Shown piece after piece: positions 18,143-30,600 of a stretch of 64,000 nt of DNA. Position numbers and translations under genes: made by a program. The stretch comes from Nitrospirota bacterium. Its GTDB lineage: Bacteria; JACPQY01. The notes below the pieces were generated by a model. It made no database searches, had not been told where the DNA came from, and saw nothing but the letters and a program-made list of their open reading frames with translations. The stretch is taken from assembly GCA_016180645.1 (NCBI GenBank), contig JACPAV010000003.1, positions 248,001 to 312,000 on the forward strand. The letters run 5' to 3'. Each line of letters starts with the position of its first letter. The stretch's first letter is position 1.

Positions 18143-18775
18143 TCAAGACGCTTTCATGATGACGAGAACTCCGTTCGGCGGTCCGGGAAGCGCACCTTTG
18201 ATCAGAAGAAGCTGATCGCTTTCCTTCACCTCGACGACTTCGAGTCCCTTGATCGTGGCCTGTTTTGCGCCCATGTGCCCCGGGAATTCGCGTCCCTTGA
18301 GAACCCGACCGGGATCGGTGCCCGACCCCGCGCTCCCCGGCGCGCGGTGGAACATCGAGCCGTGCGAATCCTTGCCGCCCGTATGACCGTGACGCCGGAT
18401 AACGCCCTGGAATCCCCGCCCCTTGGTCACGCCCGACACGCCGACCTTGTCTCCCTTGGCGAAAATGCCCACCGTGATTTCCTGCCCGAGTTGAAAGCCA
18501 TCAATGGCGCCCACTTTGAATTCCTTCACATGACGGAACGCGCGGCCTCCACTCTTCTTGAAATGTCCGAGCATCGGCTTGGTGGCCCGATTCTCCTTCA
18601 CGGCGGCGAACCCTACTTGAATGGCGCCATAACCATCCTTCTCCGGGGTTTTGATTTGCGTCACGAAACAGGGGCCGGCCTTGACCACCGTCACGGGCGT
18701 TACGGTTCCGTCCTTCTCGAAGACTCTGGTCATTCCGACTTTCGTCCCAAGGAGTCCGGAGAGCCCGCCCGCCAT
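18143..18775 (-). CDS. rplC: 50S ribosomal protein L3
   Basis: A 210-residue assembly-initiator protein near the peptidyl-transferase centre. Signatures are LLGTKVGMTRVFEKDG and SHGSMFHRAPGSAGSGTDPGRVLKGREFPGHMG (two halves of the L3 central loop). It lies between rpsJ (seven bases upstream) and rplD. Confidence 0.97.
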   Translation of the reverse strand: MAGGLSGLLGTKVGMTRVFEKDGTVTPVTVVKAGPCFVTQIKTPEKDGYGAIQVGFAAVKENRATKPMLGHFKKSGGRAFRHVKEFKVGAIDGFQLGQEITVGIFAKGDKVGVSGVTKGRGFQGVIRRHGHTGGKDSHGSMFHRAPGSAGSGTDPGRVLKGREFPGHMGAKQATIKGLEVVEVKESDQLLLIKGALPGPPNGVLVIMKAS

Positions 18776-18782
18776 TTCGCCC

Positions 18783-19094
18783 TCATCCCTTCTTGATGCT
18801 GGCGCTCACGCCCGCCGGAAGCTCGAGCTTCGACAGGGCCTCGCCGGTCATCGATGTTCCGCTGATGATGTAGATCACGCGCTTGTGCGTGCGGATCTCA
18901 AAATGTTCGCGGGATTTCTTATTGACATGGGGCGATCGAAGAACACAAAACCGGTTGATCTTGGTGGGCAGAGGAATGGGGCCGGCCATCTGCGCGCCCG
19001 TCCGGTTCAAGGTATCCACCACGTCCTTCACCGCCTTGTCCAACAGACGGTGGTCGAAGGACTTGAGGATGATCCGGTCTTTGCTGTTCTCCAC
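18783..19094 (-). CDS. rpsJ: 30S ribosomal protein S10 / NusE
   Basis: A 103-residue protein that also acts in transcription antitermination with NusB/NusG. The start ([18 protein letters not shown]) and the signature [21 protein letters not shown] are typical. It follows tuf by 40 bases and begins the S10 block; no separate promoter is evident between them. Confidence 0.97.
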   Translation of the reverse strand: MENSKDRIILKSFDHRLLDKAVKDVVDTLNRTGAQMAGPIPLPTKINRFCVLRSPHVNKKSREHFEIRTHKRVIYIISGTSMTGEALSKLELPAGVSASIKKG

Positions 19095-19134
19095 CCCGCA
19101 CCTATGCCTTGAGATCCATCAGAATCGATACTCC

Positions 19135-20325
19135 CTACTCGTTGATCTTGGCGACCACGCCGGCGCCCACGGTTTTGCCGCCCTCGCGGATGGCGAACCG
19201 GAGACCCTCTTCCATGGCAATGGGCGTGATCAATTCGACCTTCATTTTCACGTTGTCACCCGGCAGAACCATTTCCACGCCCGCCGGCAGTTCCACGCTG
19301 CCGGTCACATCGGTGGTGCGGAAGTAGAACTGCGGGCGGTATCCCTTGAAGAAGGGCGTGTGACGACCGCCTTCCTCCTTGCTGAGAATGTAAACCTCCC
19401 CGTCGAATTTCGTGTGGGGCGTGACGCTTCCGGGTTTGGAGACCACCTGACCGCGCTCCACATCTTCTTTCTTGGTGCCTCGAAGAAGGAGACCGACGTT
19501 GTCGCCCGCCCTGCCTTCATCGAGAACCTTGCGGAACATCTCGACACCCGTGATGACGGTTTTGGACGTGGCCCGAAATCCAACGATTTCGACTTCTTCG
19601 CCCACCTTGGCCTTGCCCCGCTCCACGCGGCCCGTAACCACCGTCCCGCGGCCTGAGATGGAGAATACGTCCTCCACCGGCATCAGGAACGGTTTGTCGA
19701 TGTCCCGGACGGGCTCGGGGATGATCGTGTCGATGGTCTCCATCAGTTTCAGGATGGCTGCCTCACCGATATCACTCGTGTCGCCCTCCAACGCCTTAAT
19801 GGCGCTTCCGCGAACAACGGGAATCTTGTCGCCGGGGAATTCATATTTGGTGAGCAACTCCCGAACTTCCAATTCGACAAGATCCAGCAACTCCTTGTCC
19901 TCCATGGCATCGCACTTGTTGAGGAACACCACGATGTGGGGGACGCCCACCTGTCGGGCCAGAAGAATGTGCTCCCGCGTCTGGGGCATCGGGCCGTCCG
20001 GGGCGCTGACAACGAGAATGGCGCCGTCCATCTGAGCGGCGCCGGTGATCATGTTCTTGATGTAGTCCGCGTGCCCGGGGCAGTCGACGTGCGCATAGTG
20101 GCGGGTGGGGGTCTCGTATTCCGCGTGGTGGACGTTGATCGTCACGCCTCGCGCCTTTTCCTCCGGGGCGTTGTCGATTTCCTCATAGGACCTGGCCTGG
20201 GCCAACCCCTTTCGCGCGAGGACGTTCGTGATCGCGCTTGTGAGGGTCGTCTTCCCGTGATCCACGTGACCGATCGTTCCGATATTCACGTGCGGCTTCT
20301 TTCGATCGAATTTCTGTTTCGACAT
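19135..20325 (-). CDS. tuf: Translation elongation factor Tu
   Basis: A 396-residue GTPase that delivers aminoacyl-tRNA. G1 GHVDHGKT (19-26), G3 DCPGHADY and G4 NKCD are intact. Switch I is unusual: after the invariant threonine (T62) the sequence is [10 protein letters not shown] where most bacteria have INTSHVEYDT. The ATG at 20325 has an ideal AGGAGG six bases upstream. This is the only tuf copy in the window; the tRNA cluster that often carries a second copy has rpmG instead. Confidence 0.97.
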   Translation of the reverse strand: MSKQKFDRKKPHVNIGTIGHVDHGKTTLTSAITNVLARKGLAQARSYEEIDNAPEEKARGVTINVHHAEYETPTRHYAHVDCPGHADYIKNMITGAAQMDGAILVVSAPDGPMPQTREHILLARQVGVPHIVVFLNKCDAMEDKELLDLVELEVRELLTKYEFPGDKIPVVRGSAIKALEGDTSDIGEAAILKLMETIDTIIPEPVRDIDKPFLMPVEDVFSISGRGTVVTGRVERGKAKVGEEVEIVGFRATSKTVITGVEMFRKVLDEGRAGDNVGLLLRGTKKEDVERGQVVSKPGSVTPHTKFDGEVYILSKEEGGRHTPFFKGYRPQFYFRTTDVTGSVELPAGVEMVLPGDNVKMKVELITPIAMEEGLRFAIREGGKTVGAGVVAKINE

Positions 20326-20330
20326 GTGTA

Positions 20331-20335
20331 CCTCC
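20331..20335 (-). promoter_or_regulatory. Strong ribosome binding site of tuf
   Basis: The minus strand reads TAGGAGGTACACATG, with GGAGG at 20331-20335 and five bases to the ATG. It is the best Shine-Dalgarno match I noted in the ribosomal locus, consistent with the high synthesis rate expected for EF-Tu. Confidence 0.7.
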
Positions 20336-20442
20336 TAGAGCGGACTCGCCGCCTCAAGAATGGAAGATCGAGAATCGGCGATACCCGGTTCCCGATTTTC
20401 GACAGTCGATTGTCGATTCTTTTGAAACATGTTCCTCATGAT

Positions 20443-22605
20443 TTAGTTCTTTGTTGGGGTAGTCTTCCCCCCGGTGAGTTTTTCGAGGACGCTCGCCGGC
20501 ACTCGGGAATAATGGTCGAACTGCATGGTGTAGGTCCCACGCCCTTGCGTCAGGCTCCGGAGACCCGTGGCATAACCGAACATCTGTTCGAGGGGCACAT
20601 CCGCGCGGATGACGCGGATACCACCCCGGGGTTCGATTTCGCCGATTTTCCCGCGCCGCGTGTTGACGTCCCCGAGCACCTCGCCCAGGAACGATTCGGG
20701 GACCACCACTTCAAGCTTCATGATGGGCTCGAGGAGGATCGGTCCGGCGGATTTCAAGGCGTCCTTGATCGCCATGCTCCCGGCAATCTTGTAGGCTATT
20801 TCCGACGAATCGACCTCGTGATAGGAACCGTCGAGAATCGTCGCCTTTACATCCATTACGGGATATCCGCGGACCGGACCGGAATCCATGGCTTCGCGGA
20901 TTCCCTTCTCGATAGCGGGCATGAACTCCCTTGGAATCGAGCCGCCCTTGATGGCATTTTCGAACTCGAACCCCTTGCCGGTTTCCTGGGGATCGGCGCG
21001 GAGGACGACGTGCCCGTACTGGCCGCGACCGCCGGTCTGACGGATGTAGCGACCTTCGCCTTCGGCTGCCCGGGTAATCGTTTCCTTGTAGGCCACCTGG
21101 GGCTTGCCGACATTGGCGGCCACTTTGAATTCACGGAGCATGCGATCGACGATGATTTCGAGATGGAGCTCTCCCATTCCGGCGATGATGAGCTGGCCGG
21201 TTTCGGGGTCCTGGCGCATCCGGAAGGACGGATCCTCCAGCGCCAGCCGTTGAAGGGAGACATCCATCCGGTCCTGATCCGCCTTGGTCTTGGGTTCGAT
21301 GGCCACCGAGATGACGGGTTCCGGAAAATCCATGGCCTCCAGAACGATCGGGTGATCTTCGTCCGAAAGGGTGTCGCCCGTGATGACGTCCTTGAGACCC
21401 CCAATGGCCACGATCTCGCCGGCCGACGCCTGCTTGATGTCTTCCACTTTATTGGCGTGCACTTTCAGCAGGCGTCCGACCCGCACTCTCCGATCCCTGC
21501 GGGGATTGAAGATATTCTGTCCCGCCTCCACCACACCGGAATAAATGCGCACATAGGTGAGTTGGCCCATGTGGGGGTCGGTCACAATCTTGAAGGCGAG
21601 GGCCGCCATGGGGTCCTTCGCATCGGGCTTGCGCAGCTCTTTTTCCTTGGTATCCGGATTCGTGCCTTCGACCGGGGGCACATCGAACGGCGACGGAAGG
21701 AAATGCACAACCGCATCCAAGAGCGGCTGGATGCCCTTGTTCTTGAAGGCGGAGCCGCAAAGGACGGGCACCGCATGGAGCTTGAGCGTGGCCGCCCGAA
21801 GCGCCTTCCGGATTTCCGCGACCCCGAACGGTTTCTTTTCAAGATAAAGATCCATGAAGACTTCGTCCGACTCGGCCAGCAGTTCGAGCATTCTTGTTCG
21901 CGCCGCACTCACCTGCGACTGGAGCTCGGCCGGCACCTCCTGCAGGGTATACTTGGCCCCGAGGGTTGTGGAATCCCAAGTCCATGCTTTCTCTTCGATA
22001 AGGTCCACCACGCCTAGGAATTCGCCTTCCTTCGTGAAATGCGGAAGCTGCACGGGGATCGGTGTCATGGATAGGCGCTCTTTCATCATCGCCACCACTT
22101 GAGCGTAGTCGGCGCCGACGCGATCAAGCTTGTTGACAAAGGCGATGCGCGGCACTCCGTACTTGTCCGCCTGTCTCCAGACCGTTTCCGTCTGGGGCTC
22201 CACTCCGCCCACGCCGCAGAACACGGCAATGGCGCCGTCCAGAACCCTCAACGAGCGCTCGACCTCGATGGTGAAGTCCACGTGCCCAGGGGTGTCGATC
22301 AGGTTGATCCGATGGTTCTTCCAGTGGCAGGTGGTCGCCGCCGCCGTAATCGTGATGCCCCGTTCCTGCTCCTGCTCCATCCAATCCATCTGGGTGTTGC
22401 CTTCATCCACATTCCCCAGTTTGTACGTTACGCCGGTGTAGTAGAGGACGCGTTCCGTGGTGGTCGTCTTCCCCGCGTCGATGTGCGCCATGATTCCGAT
22501 GTTCCGGGAACGATCAAGCGCGGACGGGGAGGCCTCGGGTTTGGCCGGCACGGAAACCGGAGAGGCATTGACCGTAGAGGATTCCACCGTAGACGCTCCC
22601 AGCAT
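20443..22605 (-). CDS. fusA: Translation elongation factor G
   Basis: A 720-residue translocase GTPase. G1 [13 protein letters not shown], switch I with [13 protein letters not shown]3 DTPGHVDF and G4 NKLDR are present, followed by the usual domains II-V. The first about 31 residues ([20 protein letters not shown]) are Ser/Val/Ala-rich and precede the normal start [10 protein letters not shown]. No strong ribosome binding site is visible for this ATG, so the true start may be a later codon. It starts three bases after rpsG. The 117 bases to tuf contain short repeated words only. Confidence 0.95.
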   Translation of the reverse strand: MLGASTVESSTVNASPVSVPAKPEASPSALDRSRNIGIMAHIDAGKTTTTERVLYYTGVTYKLGNVDEGNTQMDWMEQEQERGITITAAATTCHWKNHRINLIDTPGHVDFTIEVERSLRVLDGAIAVFCGVGGVEPQTETVWRQADKYGVPRIAFVNKLDRVGADYAQVVAMMKERLSMTPIPVQLPHFTKEGEFLGVVDLIEEKAWTWDSTTLGAKYTLQEVPAELQSQVSAARTRMLELLAESDEVFMDLYLEKKPFGVAEIRKALRAATLKLHAVPVLCGSAFKNKGIQPLLDAVVHFLPSPFDVPPVEGTNPDTKEKELRKPDAKDPMAALAFKIVTDPHMGQLTYVRIYSGVVEAGQNIFNPRRDRRVRVGRLLKVHANKVEDIKQASAGEIVAIGGLKDVITGDTLSDEDHPIVLEAMDFPEPVISVAIEPKTKADQDRMDVSLQRLALEDPSFRMRQDPETGQLIIAGMGELHLEIIVDRMLREFKVAANVGKPQVAYKETITRAAEGEGRYIRQTGGRGQYGHVVLRADPQETGKGFEFENAIKGGSIPREFMPAIEKGIREAMDSGPVRGYPVMDVKATILDGSYHEVDSSEIAYKIAGSMAIKDALKSAGPILLEPIMKLEVVVPESFLGEVLGDVNTRRGKIGEIEPRGGIRVIRADVPLEQMFGYATGLRSLTQGRGTYTMQFDHYSRVPASVLEKLTGGKTTPTKN

Positions 22606-22608
22606 GAT

Positions 22609-23079
22609 CTACCAGCGGTAGTGCGCGAAAGCGCGGTTGGCCTCGGCCATCTTGTGCATCTCTTCCTTCTTCTTCATGGCCGATCCCTTCCCCTGGCAGG
22701 CTTCCATAATCTCACCCGCAAGTCGCTCCGTCATTGTCCGCTCGGGACGGTCCTGGGCGGTCCCGATCAGCCAGCGGAGCGCGAGCGCGAGGCGCCGCTC
22801 TGAGCGTACTTCCATCGGAACCTGGTAGGTGGCGCCCCCGACGCGCCGCGGCCGGACTTCCAAGATGGGTTTCAGATTCTCGACGGCCTTCTTGAAGGAC
22901 TCCACCGCGTTTTCCTTGGTTTTCTTTTCCATGAGATCGAAACACTGGTAGACGATCCGTTCCGCGAGACGCTTCTTTCCCTGGATCATGATGTAGTTCA
23001 CAAACTTTCCCACCAAGTAGTCACCATGCTTGATGTCCGGTTCCGCTTCACGCCGCAAAGATTTTCCTTTTCGTGCCAT
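22609..23079 (-). CDS. rpsG: 30S ribosomal protein S7
   Basis: A 156-residue head assembly initiator lining the E site. It shows VNYIMIQGKKRLAERIVYQ, RPRRVGGATYQVPMEVRSERR and the C-terminal NRAFAHYRW. Standard position between rpsL and fusA (str block). Confidence 0.97.
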   Translation of the reverse strand: MARKGKSLRREAEPDIKHGDYLVGKFVNYIMIQGKKRLAERIVYQCFDLMEKKTKENAVESFKKAVENLKPILEVRPRRVGGATYQVPMEVRSERRLALALRWLIGTAQDRPERTMTERLAGEIMEACQGKGSAMKKKEEMHKMAEANRAFAHYRW

Positions 23080-23097
23080 GGCTTGGGTGCTCCGGTC

Positions 23098-23469
23098 CTA
23101 TTTCGGGGCTTTCGCGCCGTACTTCGATCGGCCGCGCTTGCGTTCTTGCACGCCCTGACAGTCCAGCACGCCGCGAACGATGTGATACTTCACACCCGGC
23201 AGATCCTTCACGCGACCGCCACGCACGAGTACCACGGAGTGCTCCTGGAGGTTGTGTCCCTCCCCCGGGATGTAGGCGGTCACGACAATACCGTTCGTCA
23301 GCCGCACGCGGGCCACCTTGCGTTGTGCAGAATTCGGCTTCTTGGGCGTCATGATGTAGACGCGAACGCAAACGCCCCGCTTTTGGGGGCAACCGCCCAA
23401 GGCTGCGGTTCTTCTCTTGCTCCGGACTCGGGTCCGCCCGAAGCGAATAAGTTGCTGGAAGGTCGGCAC
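23098..23469 (-). CDS. rpsL: 30S ribosomal protein S12
   Basis: A 123-residue decoding-centre protein. It has [17 protein letters not shown] and the loop [19 protein letters not shown], including the aspartate that is methylthiolated in some bacteria. Lysines at the two classical streptomycin-resistance sites are unchanged (inference: no target-based resistance). It starts six bases after the rpoC stop. Confidence 0.97.
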   Translation of the reverse strand: MPTFQQLIRFGRTRVRSKRRTAALGGCPQKRGVCVRVYIMTPKKPNSAQRKVARVRLTNGIVVTAYIPGEGHNLQEHSVVLVRGGRVKDLPGVKYHIVRGVLDCQGVQERKRGRSKYGAKAPK

Positions 23470-23475
23470 GGTGGG

Positions 23476-26400
23476 CTATTCCTCCGCGATCTTTTCCGGA
23501 ACCGTTCCGAACGCCAGCGGGGGCTGAACGCCCGGTACTTCCATTGGAGGCTCTGCCGGCACTTCGGCCGGGGGTTCCATGGGAACATCGATCTCCGTCT
23601 TGCGGTATTTCGGGAATCCCGTGCCCGCCGGAACGAGTCGGCCCACGATCACGTTCTCCTTCAGCCCGCGCAGGTAATCGACCTTTCCGCCGACCGCGGC
23701 ATCGGTCAGAATCTTCGTCGTCTCTTGGAAGGAGGCGGCCGAGATGAAGCTGTCGGTTGAAAGCGACGCCCGGCTGATCCCCTGGAGGATGTACTCCGCC
23801 GTGGCCGGCCGGCCCGCCTGCTTGATGATGCGGGCGTTCTCCTCCTCGAACAGGAACTTGTCCACCTCCTCGCCGACGTAGAACGTCGTGTCGCCGGGAG
23901 AAGTGATCTTAACCTTCCGGAGCATGAGGCGGACGATCAATTCGATATGCTTGTCGTTGATCTTGACACCCTGTGAGTCATACACGAGCTGAATTTCGTC
24001 CACGAGATACTTGGCGAGATCCTTGACCCCTCGAACGACCAGGAGGTCATGCGGGTTGGGTGTGCCGTCCATAAGCTGATCGCCGGCCTGGACGTAGTCG
24101 CCTTCATGCACGCAGATATGTTTGCCCCGCGGGATCTGATAGTTCTTGGCCTCGCCGCGGTCTGGTGTCACGATGACCGTCCGCTTGCCCTTGAGGTCTT
24201 TGCCAAACGAAACCACGCCGTTGATTTCGGTGATGACGGCCACCTCTTTGGGGCGTCGCGCTTCCAGAAGTTCGGAGACTCGCGGCAGACCGCCGGTGAT
24301 GTCCTTGGTCTTCGTGGTTTCGCGCGGGATCTTCGCGATCACGTCGCCCGACTCCACATGAGAACCTGCGTCCACCCCGATGTGGGATCCTACCGGCAGG
24401 AAGTAGCTCGTATCCTTGCTGCCGGCGTCCTGCACGATAATCCTGGGCCGCAGATCGACGTTTTTGGCCGCGACAATGATCTTGTGTGAGAGACCGGTCG
24501 CCTCGTCCACCTGCTCGCGGAGCGAAATGCCGTCATGAATATCCTGATACACGACCTTGCCGGCCATGTCCGTCAGAATGACGCTGGAATAGGGATCCCA
24601 TTCCGCAATTCGCTGCCCTTTCTTTACCTTCTCTCCATCTTTGACGAGCAGGAACGCGCCGTAATTGACCGGGAACTTGTGGACAGCCCCGCCGACGCCG
24701 GTCACCTTCACATCGCCATTCCGGGTCATCGCCAGCCAGCGGTTTTCGCCTTTGAGGACGACGCGCAGCTTGTCGCCATAGGTCACGGCGCCATCCGTCG
24801 GGGATTCGATCGTGCTCTTCTCCACGTGCCGGGTGGCGGTGCCGCCGATGTGGAAGGTTCGCATGGTCAATTGCGTGCCCGGCTCGCCCACCGATTGCGC
24901 GGCCACGACTCCAACGGCCTCGCCCAAATGCACCAGGCGCCCCCGGGCGAGATCCCGCCCGTAGCACAGGGCGCAGATTCCGTGGCGGGTCTGGCAGGTC
25001 TGCGGAGACCTCACCATGACGTGCTCGACGGTTTCGCCCGCCTCGCTCAATTTCTCCACCCGGGCTTCGTCAATTTCTTCATTGGCATGGACGATGACTT
25101 CGCCGGTGACGGAGTTGATGATGTCCGTCAGGGCCACGCGGCCCAAAGAGCGCTCGCTCCGGCGGGTTTTGACCTCCCCGCCTTGAATCAAGTCCGTGAC
25201 CTCGATGCCGTCCAGCGTGCCGCAGTCGTTTTCCGTCACGATGGAATCCTGGGCAACGTCCACCATGCGGCGGGTGAGGTAGCCCGCGGTGGCGGTCTTG
25301 AGGGCCGTGTCGGCCAACCCTTTGCGCGCCCCGTGGGTCGAGATGAAGTACTGGAGCATGCTGAGACCCTCGCGCAGGTTGCTCGTGATGGGCGTCGGGA
25401 TGATCTCGCCCGACGGTTTGGCCATCAGGCCTCGCACTCCGGCGAGTTGCCGCATCTGCTCTTCGCTGCCGCGGGCGCCCGAATCGATCATCATAAAGAG
25501 AGGATTGAAGGCGAGCTGATGCTCCTTCTTTCCGTCTTTATTCGTGGCGTCCTCGTAGCTGATTTCACGCTTCATCTCCTCCGCGATCTGGTTCGTGATC
25601 CCGTTCCAGATGCTGATCAGCTTGTTGTATTTCTCGCCCTCGGTGATGACCCCTTCCCGGTATTGGTCTTCGGTCTCCTGGGCCTGTTCATTTCCAAACT
25701 CGATGAGCTTCTTCTTCTCGCTGGGAACAATCATGTCTTTCACGGCCACGGAAATTCCGGCCATGGTCGCGTGGTGGAACCCGAGGTCCTTCAGACGATC
25801 GCCCATGATCACGGTGGCCTTCAGCCCAACACGGCGATAGACCACATCCACCAGCCGGGCCAGTTCCTTCTTGGTCATCAGCTTGTTGATGTCCTCGAAA
25901 GCCATCTCCTCCGGCACAACATCCGCCATGATGACGCGTCCCGGCGTGGTCTGAATCAACTTTCCCTTCACGCGCACCTTGACGCGGGCGTGGAGGTCCA
26001 CGGCGCCGTTGTCGTACGCCTGCCGCGCTTCGGTGAGGTCCCCAAACGACATCCCTTCGCCCCTTGCGCCGACGCGCTCGCGGGTCAAGTAGTAGAGCCC
26101 CAGCACGATATCCTGCGTGGGGTTGATGATCGGTTTCCCGTGCGCCGGAGAAAGAATGTTGTTCGTGGACATGAGGAGAACGCGGGACTCGGTCTGGGCC
26201 TCTACCGAGAGGGGAAGATGGACGGCCATCTGGTCGCCGTCGAAATCCGCGTTGAAGGCCGTGCACACCAGGGGATGGAGTTGAATGGCCTTTTGCTCCG
26301 TGAGAATGGGCTCGAACCCTTGCATGCTGAGCCTGTGCAGCGTGGGCGCGCGGTTGAGAAGGATCGGATGCTCGCGAACCACCTCATCGAGAATGTCCCA

Positions 26401-27627
26401 GACCACCGATTCTTCGCGCTCGACCATTTTCTTGGCGGCCTTGACGGTCGTGGCCAGGCCCCGGTCGATGAGGCGGCCGATGACGAACGGCTTGAACAGC
26501 TCGAGGGCCATGATCTTCGGGAGGCCGCACTGGTGGAGGCGCAGCTCGGGGCCGACGACGATGACCGTTCGGCCGGAGAAATCGACGCGCTTGCCCAGCA
26601 GGTTCTGACGGAAACGGCCCTGCTTCCCTTTGATGAGATCCGAGAGGGACTTCAGCGGCCGCTTGTTGCGACCGTAGACCACGCGACCCCGGCGCCCGTT
26701 CTCGAACAGCGCATCCACCGCTTCCTGCAGCATGCGTTTCTCGTTGTTCAAGATCAGTTCGGGCGTGGCATCCAAGGCCATCAGCTTCTTGAGCCGGTTG
26801 TGCCGGTTGATGACACGACGATAGAGTTCGTTCAGATCGCTTGCCGCGAAGCGCCCGCCCTCCAGGGGAACGAGGGGCCGGAGATCGGGCGGAATGACGG
26901 GAACAACCCGCAGGATCATCCATTCCGGCTTCACACCGGAACGGAGGAAGGCGTCGACAACTTTAAGCCTCTTGAGAAGCTTTTTCCGCTTGGTTTCCGT
27001 CTGGGTCTCCGACATCTGCTTGCGGAGCGAGTCCGACAGTTTCTTCTGGTCCACATCCTTGAGCAGCCTCTCCACCGCCTCGGCGCCCATCCCGGTCTCG
27101 AATTGTCCTCCGAATTTCTCCTTCGCCTCATAGTATTCGTCCCGTGTCAGAACCTGTCCCTTGTGGAGCGTCGTCTTCCGCGGATCGAGGACGATGTACG
27201 ATTCGAAATAGAGAATCCGGTCGAGTTCCTTCGGGCTGAGATCGAGAATGGCACCGATGCGGGACGGGATGGAGTGCACGAACCAAATGTGGGCCACGGG
27301 AGCGGCCAACTCGATGTGGCCCATGCGCTTCCGGCGGACGTCCGCCGAAATGACTTCCACGCCGCACCGATCGCACGTCAGGCCGCGATGCTTCATCCGC
27401 TTGTACTTGCCGCACAGGCACTCGTAATCGCGCACCGGACCGAAAATCTTTGCGCAGAACAGGCCTTCCTTCTCCGGCTTGAAGGTCCGGTAGTTGATCG
27501 TCTCCGGCTTCTTGACCTCGCCGAAGGACCAGCTTCGGACTTGTTCGGGAGAGGCGAGGGAGACCTTGATGGCCCGGATGGTCTGCGGGTCCGTCGTCGG
27601 TTCAAACAGGTTGATCAGTTCGCGCAT
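23476..27627 (-). CDS. rpoC: RNA polymerase subunit beta'
   Basis: A 1383-residue catalytic subunit. The N-terminal zinc ribbon ([20 protein letters not shown]), the active-site [12 protein letters not shown] holding the catalytic Mg, and the second zinc site ([13 protein letters not shown]) are all present. Length is similar to proteobacterial beta' (about 1400). It follows rpoB by 19 bases and precedes rpsL by six, so RNA polymerase and the str block are probably one transcript. The final 60 residues are Pro/Glu-rich. Confidence 0.98.
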   Translation of the reverse strand: MRELINLFEPTTDPQTIRAIKVSLASPEQVRSWSFGEVKKPETINYRTFKPEKEGLFCAKIFGPVRDYECLCGKYKRMKHRGLTCDRCGVEVISADVRRKRMGHIELAAPVAHIWFVHSIPSRIGAILDLSPKELDRILYFESYIVLDPRKTTLHKGQVLTRDEYYEAKEKFGGQFETGMGAEAVERLLKDVDQKKLSDSLRKQMSETQTETKRKKLLKRLKVVDAFLRSGVKPEWMILRVVPVIPPDLRPLVPLEGGRFAASDLNELYRRVINRHNRLKKLMALDATPELILNNEKRMLQEAVDALFENGRRGRVVYGRNKRPLKSLSDLIKGKQGRFRQNLLGKRVDFSGRTVIVVGPELRLHQCGLPKIMALELFKPFVIGRLIDRGLATTVKAAKKMVEREESVVWDILDEVVREHPILLNRAPTLHRLSMQGFEPILTEQKAIQLHPLVCTAFNADFDGDQMAVHLPLSVEAQTESRVLLMSTNNILSPAHGKPIINPTQDIVLGLYYLTRERVGARGEGMSFGDLTEARQAYDNGAVDLHARVKVRVKGKLIQTTPGRVIMADVVPEEMAFEDINKLMTKKELARLVDVVYRRVGLKATVIMGDRLKDLGFHHATMAGISVAVKDMIVPSEKKKLIEFGNEQAQETEDQYREGVITEGEKYNKLISIWNGITNQIAEEMKREISYEDATNKDGKKEHQLAFNPLFMMIDSGARGSEEQMRQLAGVRGLMAKPSGEIIPTPITSNLREGLSMLQYFISTHGARKGLADTALKTATAGYLTRRMVDVAQDSIVTENDCGTLDGIEVTDLIQGGEVKTRRSERSLGRVALTDIINSVTGEVIVHANEEIDEARVEKLSEAGETVEHVMVRSPQTCQTRHGICALCYGRDLARGRLVHLGEAVGVVAAQSVGEPGTQLTMRTFHIGGTATRHVEKSTIESPTDGAVTYGDKLRVVLKGENRWLAMTRNGDVKVTGVGGAVHKFPVNYGAFLLVKDGEKVKKGQRIAEWDPYSSVILTDMAGKVVYQDIHDGISLREQVDEATGLSHKIIVAAKNVDLRPRIIVQDAGSKDTSYFLPVGSHIGVDAGSHVESGDVIAKIPRETTKTKDITGGLPRVSELLEARRPKEVAVITEINGVVSFGKDLKGKRTVIVTPDRGEAKNYQIPRGKHICVHEGDYVQAGDQLMDGTPNPHDLLVVRGVKDLAKYLVDEIQLVYDSQGVKINDKHIELIVRLMLRKVKITSPGDTTFYVGEEVDKFLFEEENARIIKQAGRPATAEYILQGISRASLSTDSFISAASFQETTKILTDAAVGGKVDYLRGLKENVIVGRLVPAGTGFPKYRKTEIDVPMEPPAEVPAEPPMEVPGVQPPLAFGTVPEKIAEE

Positions 27628-27646
27628 GCGTCACCTCCCGCCCGGT

Positions 27647-30600
27647 CTACGCTTCCTCGGACAAGAGCTCGATGTTGAGCCCGAGTCCTTGAAGTTCCTT
27701 GACGAGCACATTGAACGATTCCGGCATGCCGATATCGAACTCGGTCTGCCCCTTGACGATGGCCTGATAGACGCGGTTCCGCCCCGTGACGTCATCCGAT
27801 TTGACCGTCAAAAATTCCTGGAGGGTGTGGGCCGCGCCGTACGCTTCGAGGGCCCAGACTTCCATTTCACCCAAGCGCTGGCCGCCGAAATGGGCCTTCC
27901 CACCGAGCGGCTGCTGGGTCACCAGTGAGTAACCGCCGACGCTGCGGGCGTGGATCTTGTCGTCCACGAGGTGGTGAAGCTTCATCATGTACATGATGCC
28001 GACGGTCACTTTCTGGGCGAAGGGTTCTCCCGTCCGGCCGTCGAACAGGGTCACCTGCCCTTCCACGGGAAGCCCCGAGCGCTTGAGAAGCGCCTCGATG
28101 TCCGCCTCCCCTGCTCCATCGAAGACCGGAGAGGCCAGGTGGATTCCGTCCTGCTCCCCGAGAGCAAATTCCATGATTTCCTTCTGGGTGGCTCCCTTGA
28201 GCCAATCACACACCTCCCGGTCCTCCTTGTGGATGTCCGCCAGGATGGCCCGGATGTCATCGACGGCCTTTTCCTCTCGCACGGCCGCTTCGATGCGCCT
28301 TCCGAGTTCGTGGGAGGCCCATCCGAGGTGGGTTTCCAGAATCTGTCCCACGTTCATTCGGGAGGGGACGCCGAGCGGGTTGAGCACGATGTCGATGGAG
28401 GTCCCATCCTCCATGATCGGCATGTCTTCCACCGGCGCGATGATCGAGACGACACCCTTGTTCCCATGCCGTCCGGCCATCTTGTCCCCCACCGCCAGCT
28501 TGCGCTTCACGGCCACGTACACCTTGACCAGCTTGACCACGCCGGCCTGGAGTTCGTCGCCACTCCGTATCTTTTCAATTTTCTTGTCGAACGATGAATT
28601 GACGAGATCGAGCAGCTCGTACGAGCGTTCCAGGATCTGTTGAAGCTCCTCCTGTGATTCCTCCGAGCTCAGTTCGATCTTACCCAGCAGCTCAAACGGA
28701 ACTTCGTCCAGGACCTTGTCCGAGATCTTCTCACCCTTGTTCACATAGACTTGGCGCTTCTTGGGGTTCTTCAACGCGTCTTTGGCCACCTTGCCGACCA
28801 GCGACGGACGCACCTGGGACAGGGCGTTCTCCTGAATGATGCGGATTTCGTCCTGACGGTCCTGCTCCAGCTTGTTGATGTCGTCCTGCTCGATGGCCTG
28901 GGCGCGCAGATCCTTGCTCACGCCCTTGCGGGTGAAGACGCGCGCATCGATGACCGTGCCGTAGATGCCGGGCGGGACGGTGAGCGACATGTTTTTCACA
29001 TCGCGCCCTTTTTCACCGAAGATCGCGCGCATGAGGCGTTCGTCGGAGGAAAGCTGGGTCTCGCTTTTCGGGGTGATCTTGCCGACCAGGATATCGCTCG
29101 GCTTCACTTCCGCGCCGATCCGGACGATGCCGCTCTCGTCGAGATTCTTGAGGAGTTCCTCGCCGACGTCCGGAATGTCCCGCGTGATTTCCTCCGGCCC
29201 GAGCTTGGTATCCCGCGCCGCGCACTCGAACTCCTCGATGTGGATGGACGTGAAATGATCTTCGCGAACCATCCGCTCGCTGATCACGATCGAGTCCTCA
29301 AAGTTGAATCCCCGCCACGGCATGAACGCCACGAGCGCGTTCTTGCCGAGCGCCAGATCGCCGCCTTCGGTGGCCATCCCGTCGGCTACCACCTGGCCGG
29401 CCACGACCTTCTGGCCGTTCAGGACGATGGACTTCTGGTTGATGCAGGTGTTCTGGTTGCTCCTCTTGAACTTCGTGAGGTTATAAATGTCCACACCCGA
29501 ATCGTTGATGTCTTTCACCGGTTTCTTCGAGCGGATGACGATGCGGGAGGAATCGACGTATTCCACCACGCCGTCCCGTTTTGACATGATGGTCGAGCCG
29601 GAGTCGCGGGCCACGATGGGTTCCATGCCCGTTCCGACCAACGGCGCTTCGGGCCGGATAAGCGGCACGGCCTGCCTTTGCATGTTGCACCCCATGAGGG
29701 CCCGGTTGGCGTCGTCGTGCTCCAGAAAGGGGATGAGGCCGGCGCCCACGGAGATGAGTTGGTTGGGCGACACGTCCATGAAATGCACTTCCTCCGGTTT
29801 GACGAAGGCAAACTCGCCCTTGCTGCGCGCGGTGATCAGATCGCTCGTAAACCGGCCGTGCTTGTCGAGCGGGTTATTCGCCTGCGAGATGACGTATTGT
29901 TCCTCTTCCAGGGCGGTGAGGTACTTCACCTCCCCGGTCGTGCGGGAATCCTTGACCACCATGTACGGCGTCTCGAGGAAACCGAATTCGTTGGTCCGCG
30001 CGTACGTCGAGAGCGACACGATCAGTCCAATGTTCTGCCCTTCCGGCGTTTCGATCGGGCAGATGCGGCCGTAGTGGCTGGGATGCACGTCGCGCACTTC
30101 GAAACCGGCGCGTTCGCGCGTGAGGCCGCCGGCGCCGAGGGCGCTCAGTCGACGCTTGTGGGTCACCTCGGAGAGAGGGTTCGTCTGATCCATGAACTGC
30201 GAAAGCTGACCGGTGTAGTAGAACTCCCGGAGGCTGGCCATGACCGGCTTGATGTTGATGATGTCCCTCGGCATCAGCGTATCGATCTCCTGGCCGCTGC
30301 CGCTGAGGCGCTCCTTCACCGAGCGCGAGAGCCGCATGAGGCCCGACCGGAATTGGCCTTCGACCAGCTCGCCGACGCTTCGCACGCGGCGGTTTCCCAG
30401 GTGGTCCACATCATCCTCGCGTTCCGCGCCCATCTTGATCCGGATGAGGTGTTCCACCACTCCAAGGACGTCTTCCTTCCGGAGGGTCGTGTGTTCCACG
30501 GGCACATCCTGCCGCAGCCGCATGTTCAGCTTGTGCCGGCCCACGCGGGAGAGGTCGTAGCGCTCGGGGTTGAAAAACATATTGTGGAAGAAATCCATCG

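Noticed and set aside
19936-22017. 693-codon plus-strand frame opposite tuf and fusA
   Set aside because: Antisense shadow of two highly conserved GTPase genes.
24535-27678. Very long plus-strand open frame opposite rpoC
   Set aside because: Mirror of the rpoC codon pattern. The translation is Asp/His/Arg/Leu-rich without domain logic, as in other GC-rich antisense frames.
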